From positions 221,197-285,196 of the forward strand of contig WTPW01000314.1 of the NCBI GenBank assembly GCA_009809945.1: a DNA stretch of 64,000 nt, given 5' to 3'. This DNA comes from Gigaspora margarita (Eukaryota; Glomeromycota; Glomeromycetes; Diversisporales; Gigasporaceae). The translations under genes and the position numbers were made by a program. A model generated the notes under the pieces. That model did not search any database and was not told where the DNA came from. It saw only the letters and a program-made list of their open reading frames with translations. Positions 58,143 through 64,000 of the stretch are shown here, piece by piece; position 1 is the stretch's first letter, and the number at the start of each line of letters is the position of its first letter.

Positions 58143-59628
58143 GGGTTGCAGCCCAAACTTACTAGTTTGGAATTTGGTAGAATCCCAAATTGTATTTACT
58201 AGGTTTCATAAAATGCTTCTAGTTTGCCATAATATCAAATATTCTAATATATAAATTATATTTTAACTAGAAATTCCAAATTTTATATATGGAAAATTGG
58301 GTTTGGAACTTATCCCAATCAGAGAGGTCATTTAAAGTTCAGCACTTTAGCCAATAAGATCACAAAATTTTGACATAATCTAATAAATAAGTATCAGATA
58401 AATATGTAATACAAGACTTACTAATATTACTATATTTAGCTCATAGGACAACTAGTAACTTATTTATATACTTATAAAGTATTTTTTGAGAACATAATGT
58501 TTTACCAACAAAAAAATTACTATAAAAGCAAACTCTAGCTCTAAACAAATATAGATCTTTACTGTTAAAAGTAATCCAACTCTTCAAGAACTTCATTTAG
58601 ATGTAAATATTTTACTATACACTGCTAATACCGTATATTCCCGAAAATAAGCAACCTTTTTTGGGCCAAAAATTACACGAAAAAGCGGGGGGTTGCTTAT
58701 TTTCAAATTGTTGAATTTTTGAAAAATTGAAAAACGTACTAATAAAAAGTTATCCAAATGACGTGAAATATTTACTGTAAGTGTATTTTTGTGTCCTGAA
58801 CAAACTTACTTAATGGCACTTTTAAGGTTTACTTAGTAAAATTTAGACTTTTATATGTAGCAACTGCAAACGCGTTTTTTGAAATTTTTGAAAAAAATCA
58901 GGGGGGTTGCTTATTTTCGGAGTAGCTTATTTTCGGGAATATACGGTACTAGTTATATTAACTGTATATAAGTTTTAAATATCAAAAATGGTTATTATAA
59001 AAAAGAAGATTGAAAGGTTACATGTAAACTTTAAACTTAAACTTTGAGTGCACTGTTTAATATGCTATATAATATAATAATAATAGGCTTGTACTAATGT
59101 TTAATATATATTTTACTTTATAAAATTGTATACAAAAATAAAAATATAACTTTGGATTAAGTAGTAGTCAATAATATGTATGTGTTATTGTTTTATTAAT
59201 AATTATATGAGCTAAAGGTTATGTAGGCTATGTAGCATCTTTAATAAAGGTCGTGGTAACAAAAATAAGATAGAATTATTTTAATTACTTTTCAAAATGT
59301 AATAAAAAATAAAAGATAGCTTCATTAATAATCTATTTACATTGAATTAATTAATTGATTAAAGCTTGTTTATTAATAATAAATATCTATTTACATGTTA
59401 TTTATCTATTTCTAAAAAGACAAATTCTTTTTGCACACATTAATTGTTTGTAAGCTTCTTATATGAAGTTATTTTTGTTTTTTAGTAGTTTTTAAGTTTA
59501 CACTATATACCAAAATGGAATATATATTTGGGTTTTAGTTATGAACCCAAACTAGGTAGAAATACCAATTTCCAAACCCAAACTAAGTAGAAACATTGTA
59601 AATAAAAAATAAGTTTGGACCACAACTC
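58143..59628. mobile_element. GGGTTGCAGC-type TA element
   Basis: GGGTTGCAGCCCAAACTTAC at the left is matched by the right end in reverse complement, GAGTTGTGGTCCAAACTTAT. TA is present at 58141-58142 and 59629-59630. Both subterminal regions carry CCCAAACTA/TAGTTTGGG-like words. The element at 58631-58946 is nested in it. It contains no recognisable transposase. Confidence 0.7.
58631..58946. mobile_element. CCGTATATT-type miniature element, short form
   Basis: CCGTATATTCCCGAAAATAA at the left is mirrored by TTATTTTCGGGAATATACGG at the right, a perfect 20-bp pair. TA stands at 58629-58630 and 58947-58948. GGGGGGTTGCTTATTTTC occurs near both ends in the same orientation. The TIR is the same as that of the larger element at 44222-45670, but the middle is unrelated. 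Confidence 0.95.
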
Positions 59629-59700
59629 TATATTTGATCAAAATTGGACCACTGGATTAAAAGTTACTTACTATCAAGTATTTTAAAATTTTTAATAGTA

Positions 59701-60884
59701 CAGTCAGACCTCTATATAATTACCAAGTCTAGTGCACCCTATTTTGGTGATTATATAAAGGTGTGACTATTAAAATAAACCTCTATATAGTTACAGTTAT
59801 ATTAAAAGTTATAAATAGTAACTATAAAAAATTATTAAAAATAAAAAATCTATAGTACATGTTGATTGATTAGATCATAATTGTTTTTTTGTAGAGTACA
59901 AGTAAATTAAAAGTAATCATAGTATGGATTCTCTGAACTGTGTGGGACCATATGCCCATGCTAATTAAATTGTAAATAGCTCAGATTTTGTAGCAGCTTA
60001 CTAGATGAATCAGGTATAGGTAATAAATATAAAAATTATATTTGACTACAATAATGATGTGGATTAACTATTAAAATATAAATTTATATAAATAATCAAT
60101 ATAAGATGAACAAGCTAACTGCATATAAAGCAAAATTTTGTAAGAATTTTTTTTTGTTAAAACAGGACCCTAAAATATGCATAGATAGATCAGGTATTTG
60201 TTTGCTTATTTTTGAGGGTTTTGATATAGATCTTTTCCATTTTTAGTAAAATTTTGCTTATTTTTGAAGTTTTTTGCAATTATTTTATTTTTAGTAATTT
60301 TATAATTAATCTGACCTATTTATATATATTTCAGGGTTCTGTTAAAACACACTAAGAAGGATATTGCTCTTTTTAAAAAAATATTCTTTACTGATCTTTC
60401 ACTTTCTTCAAAATAAGCCAATAAGTATCACAAGCTAATATATATATAATGTACACATATATAATATCAGAACATACAATTTTATATAATATGATATTTC
60501 ATGCCATTTTTTGCTATAATATCCATACTATTTTTACTGTGCCACTCTGTAAAATGTTTCTGTATGTGCTACAAGATTCATGCAATTTTGAGCATTTCTG
60601 ATACCAACCCATACTATTTTTCTTACAGGATTAGATTTATTGGGTACTATAAAACTTTTATAGCCAATCAGATTGTTGCTTGCAATTATGAATTTAAATC
60701 TAGTGATTGTAAAAATTATAATTATTAATAAAATTGTTAAAAAATTAAAATTTTATAGTGATAGTAATTATAAGCAATTTGTAACTATAATGAGGTTTTA
60801 CTATGTTTTAAGTCCATTATACAATATTGGGTGCTTATATAGAGATGTGACTATATAGGGTGTGATTATACAAAGGTCTAACTT
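59701..60884. mobile_element. CAGTCAGACC-type TA element, second copy
   Basis: CAGTCAGACCTCTATATAAT at the left pairs with the right end GGTGTGATTATACAAAGGTC then TAACTT. TA stands at 59699-59700 and 60885-60886. In reverse complement it matches the pieces of the element at 43831-52431 throughout. It carries the miniature element at 60164-60340. Without it the size is about 1.0 kb. Open frames at 60501-60858 are not conserved and are not called. Confidence 0.85.
60164..60340. mobile_element. AGGACCC-family miniature element, copy 2
   Basis: AGGACCCTAAAATATGCATA at the left is mirrored by TATATATATTTCAGGGTTCT at the right. An exact 8-bp duplication, GTTAAAAC, flanks it (60156-60163, 60341-60348). 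Internal TTTGCTTATTTTTGA blocks match copies 1 and 3. It is 177 bp. Confidence 0.95.
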
Positions 60885-60886
60885 TA

Positions 60887-61965
60887 TTTCAAATATTCAC
60901 AAATATATTACTTATTGGCCTTTGGTTATATGACTATAAAAGGTATTTGATTTAGAGTTATACCTTTATACAATTTCAAAATAGAGATGGCAAACTTGGT
61001 AATTATAAAGAGATTAGATTTAGCTTCAAATATTGCAACAAATTTAGCAAAATCTCCAAGCATAGCTGCATTTTTTCTAATAATAGTACCAACTAAGCCA
61101 GGGCCAGACCTGTTAATACACTTCTAATCAATCCAACTTGGGTAATATTACTAAGATAATGCTAAGGCTATAAATATATAATAAGGCATACTTGATTCAA
61201 AAATCTACAAAACTTGATACAGAATCTATCAAATTTTTGGGTAAGCATATTTAAGATATTATTTGTTTATTTTTATTAGGGTTATGTATAGCTAACTGCT
61301 CAAGGGTAGCTCTCATTTTCTTGATGAAGTACTTGGTTATTTTTTTGAATTTGATATAATATAGCTATCCCTTAAACTGTAAGCAATTCTAGACAAATTT
61401 GTTTAGAAAATTGCTATAAATATGCTTATGATCTATATTTTTTAAAACTTAAAACATTTAATTAAATTTTTTTTGATAATATTTGAAAATAAGGATTATA
61501 TAGGACCCTAAAATATACATAGGTAGGTAAAGTGACTTTTAAATTTTTTATTAATTGCTGATGCAAGACTTTTTTATAAGATTAGTACGCAAAATTTATA
61601 CCTTACAATCAAAAAATTGAAAAAATAAACAAACTAAAATTCTAACCTTGGTTATAGTATAAAATTTTATCATCAAAAAAATTTTTATAGTGCAAATGTT
61701 TTAAAAAATCAATTATTAAAAATCTGTGAAGATCTGCTATCAATAAAGAAAAAATTTTAAAATCTGCAAAAATCTTTAAAAATTAAAAATTTGTGCAAAA
61801 TATTAATCTTGTATATATATTTTTTTTATTAATAAAAAAAAATACACTACATTGGAAAATTGCTAAATTTCTAATTATTTTATTTTATTATTATTCTAAT
61901 ATATAATAAAATATAAATTTATAATATAAATTATTTTTTTATACTTAGGTATTATATTATTTTCA
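60887..61965. other. A/T-rich stretch; fragment of the AGGACCC element at 61502-61536
   Basis: No gene is visible. At 61502 AGGACCCTAAAATATACATA followed by GGTAGGT is one end of the AGGACCC family with no partner end nearby, so it is a fragment. Other sequence is A/T-rich. Confidence 0.45.
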
Positions 61966-61969
61966 CCAC

Positions 61970-62650
61970 AATAATGCATACAAACACACTCAACTTACTA
62001 CAAAAATGCTATCAATTCACTACAAGAACACTACAATAACACCATCAAATTACCACAAAAACACTATCACTTCACCACAAGAACACATACAAGAATACTA
62101 TTAATTCATACTAATTCACTAAATGCTATTAAAGTTACTACAAGAACATCGTAACTTTACTACAAGAACACTGTATAATTACTACAAGAACGTCATCGAA
62201 TTACTACAAGAATGCTGTCATTTCACTACAAAACCACGTACAAGAATACTATCAATTCACTAAAAGAACAACATAATTTACTACAAAAATGCTACCAAGT
62301 TACCACAAGAAGGTCGTCACTTTACTTGCAACAACATTGAATCACTACAAGAACGCTGTCAAAACACTGCAAGAATGCTATTAAAACACTACAAGAACAC
62401 CATCAAAATACTACAAGAATGCTATCAAAATACTACAAGAACACTGTTGAAACACCACAAGAATGCTGTTGAAATACCGCAAGAATGGCATCGAATCACT
62501 ACAAGAATACTGCACAAGAACGCTATCACTTCACCACAAGAATAATATCGAATTACCACAAAATGCTACCACTAAATCACCAAGAATGCCGTATAATAAC
62601 AAGAATTGTGAAAAGCACCAGAAATACTCCCAAAAACACTATAACAAATC
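61970..62650. repeat. 22-bp minisatellite array
   Basis: Units of the form CAAGAATGCTATCAAAATAC plus TA repeat with substitutions for about 680 bp. The cleanest part is 62345-62510 with eight units in register; elsewhere units are shortened. Since 22 is not a multiple of three, the long open frame in it is a by-product and not a gene. Confidence 0.9.
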
Positions 62651-62800
62651 AAAAAATATATTAGTGTAAGTTGTATTAAAAAAAGAAAAAAACATATAAA
62701 AAAAATTTACTTAACTTAAAATGTAGATTTGTGTAACCTATAGTACGTTCTAAAAAAAAGATACAATAAAAAAATAATAAATAAAAAATCAAAAAAAATA
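62651..62800. other. A-rich spacer
   Basis: A runs with scattered T; nothing else is visible. Confidence 0.4.
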
Positions 62801-63528
62801 AATTAAGTGGTAATTCATAACCAAAACAGAATATGATTATAGTAAAATTTGGGGCAAATATCATATTAATTTTAAAATAAAGTGGAATCTACAGATCCTT
62901 CAAAGTAAAGTTATTTTTTTACTAAGCTAATCTTTTTTTCTTCATAATAAAAGTTGTAAAGCAAGTCTTTGTGATTTTAATGGTAGTAATATTGGTAAAA
63001 TTGGTCTAGTAGTTCTTGAGATATCTTAACTTTCTTTTTTATACTTATATAAAATTTTTTTATAGAATATAAAAAAAGTTTATATAAGTATAAAGAAGAA
63101 AGTTAAGATATCTCAAGAACTACTAGCCAGGACCCCGAAATATATATAGATAGGTCAGGTATGAGTTTGCTTATTTTTGAGGTTTTTTATGCAAATCTTT
63201 TCTATTTATAGTAATTTTTTTGCTTATTTTTGAAGTTTTTTCTGCAGATCTTTTTTTTTAGTAACCCTATAATTAACCTGACCTATCTATATATATTTTG
63301 GGGTCCTTACTAGCCCAATTTTACCAATATTACTACCATTAAAATCACAAAAACTTGCTCTACAACTTTTATTATGAAGAAAAAAAAGGTTAGCTTAGTA
63401 AAAAAATAATTTACTTTGAAGAATCTGTAGATTCTACTTTACTTTAAAATTAATATGATATTTGCTCCAAATTTTACTATGATAACACTATGATGATATT
63501 CTGATTTAGTCATGAATTACTACTTAAC
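62801..63528. repeat. Fold-back element FB-4 (arms about 265 bp)
   Basis: AATTAAGTGGTAATTCATAA at the left is mirrored by CATGAATTACTACTTAACTG at the right. Internal pairs include GGAATCTACAGATCC against GAATCTGTAGATTC and TTCATAATAAAAGTTGTA against ACAACTTTTATTATGA. The turn is near 63065 in the TATATAAAA...TTTTATAG region. An AGGACCC element inserted in the right arm makes it look asymmetric. It is non-coding. Confidence 0.9.
63129..63307. mobile_element. AGGACCC-family miniature element, copy 3
   Basis: AGGACCCCGAAATATATATA at the left is mirrored by TATATATATTTTGGGGTCCT at the right. An exact 8-bp duplication, TACTAGCC, flanks it (63121-63128, 63308-63315). Since this interrupts a palindrome, the uninterrupted left arm (GGCTAGTA complement near 63010) shows the pre-insertion state. 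Confidence 0.97.
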
Positions 63529-64000
63529 TGTTAATGTAATATTTTATTTTTTTTTACGTTTTTTATTTAATATTTTTTTTATTTTTATTGTTTTTTATTT
63601 TTTTTAATTTAAAAAAGCACATTTTTTATTCCCACATATGCATGTACTGTACACTATTTTCATAGTAATGTCAGTTTTTTTTTATTTTTTATTTTAACAT
63701 AACAATGTTTTTCTATTTTATTTTTTTTTATTATTTCGATTTTTTTTCATTTTTATTTTTTTTATTTTTATTTTTTTTTTATTTCAATTTATTTTTCTTT
63801 TTTTATTTTTTTTATTTTTACGATTTTTTTTTATTTTTAAATTTTTTTATTTATTTTTTATATAAATTTTTAATATTTTTTATTTATTTTTTTTATATTT
63901 AAATTTTTTTAAATTATTTTTTTAATTTACTTGAATTTTTTTTAATAATTATTTTTTTAATTAATTTTTTTTTATGTATTTAACTTTTTTGTACGTATAT
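63529..64000. repeat. T-rich low-complexity sequence to the window end
   Basis: Runs of six to ten T broken by single A, C or G. It resembles, on the opposite strand, the A-rich interior of the element at 44222-45670. The Phe/Tyr-rich open frame at 63705-63902 is a translation of the T runs. Confidence 0.7.

Noticed and set aside
60501..60858. Two overlapping plus-strand frames
   Set aside because: They lie in a TA element; the homologous region at 43850-44220 has no corresponding frame.
61970..62650. CRISPR-like array
   Set aside because: The units are contiguous variants of one 22-bp sequence with no unique spacers, in a eukaryotic-type repeat region.
62463..62669. 68-codon frame with Asn/Lys-rich product
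   Set aside because: It lies in the 22-bp minisatellite; the unit length shifts the frame and nothing is conserved between units.
63705..63902. Phe/Tyr-rich 65-codon frame
   Set aside because: It is a translation of T homopolymer runs; a membrane protein is not supported.

Overview
The window is about 75% A+T and holds no intact host gene that I can recognise. Several remnants carry short spliceosomal introns (GT...AG, tens of bases). Their proteins resemble transposon families I know from arbuscular mycorrhizal fungi (Glomeromycotina: Rhizophagus, Gigaspora). I infer a repeat-rich intergenic region of such a genome; this is recall of protein families, not a search result. Nearly everything supportable is a mobile element, usually broken and often nested inside another.

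Layout. 1-6.8 kb: a hAT transposase remnant (+) split by a Tc1/mariner element (521-2549, itself carrying a small inverted-repeat element) and by a 5'-truncated non-LTR retrotransposon, LINE C (2930-6054, minus). 7.0-8.8 kb and 10.1-11.2 kb: two related non-autonomous hAT elements. 8.9-14.9 kb: a decayed multi-exon gene (+) of an uncharacterised fungal family, cut by three miniature elements. 17.7-20.5 kb: a decayed DDE transposase (+) with a long palindrome inside. 20.6-27.5 kb: fold-back elements, miniature elements and a degenerate satellite. 27.5-28.5 kb: the 3' end of LINE D (minus). 29.0-34.9 kb: a divergent pair, a spliced accessory gene (minus) and a CACTA/Tnp2-type transposase (+), the best preserved genes here. 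36.5-42.2 kb: LINE A (minus), interrupted by a TA-flanked element carrying a GA microsatellite. 43.5-55.7 kb: a Ty3/gypsy pol remnant (minus) whose integrase is split by a TA-flanked element (43831-52431), which holds a second TA element and the full-length LINE B, which in turn holds two miniature elements. 55.7-64 kb: miniature elements, fold-backs, a 22-bp minisatellite and T-rich sequence.

Reconstructed target sites support the nesting. Removing an inserted element and one copy of its target duplication often brings the interrupted reading frame back together exactly or to within one base. All four non-LTR elements and the gypsy element lie on the minus strand.

Decay follows one pattern. 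Catalytic Asp residues have become Asn, and Gln, Arg or Trp codons have become stops, in unrelated elements. All of these are C:G to T:A changes. LINE A and the CACTA transposase keep most catalytic residues and look youngest.

I found no rRNA, tRNA, CRISPR array or host metabolic gene. The least described items are the accessory gene at 29.0-31.2 kb, the DDE family at 17.7-20.5 kb and the multi-exon family at 8.9-14.9 kb.
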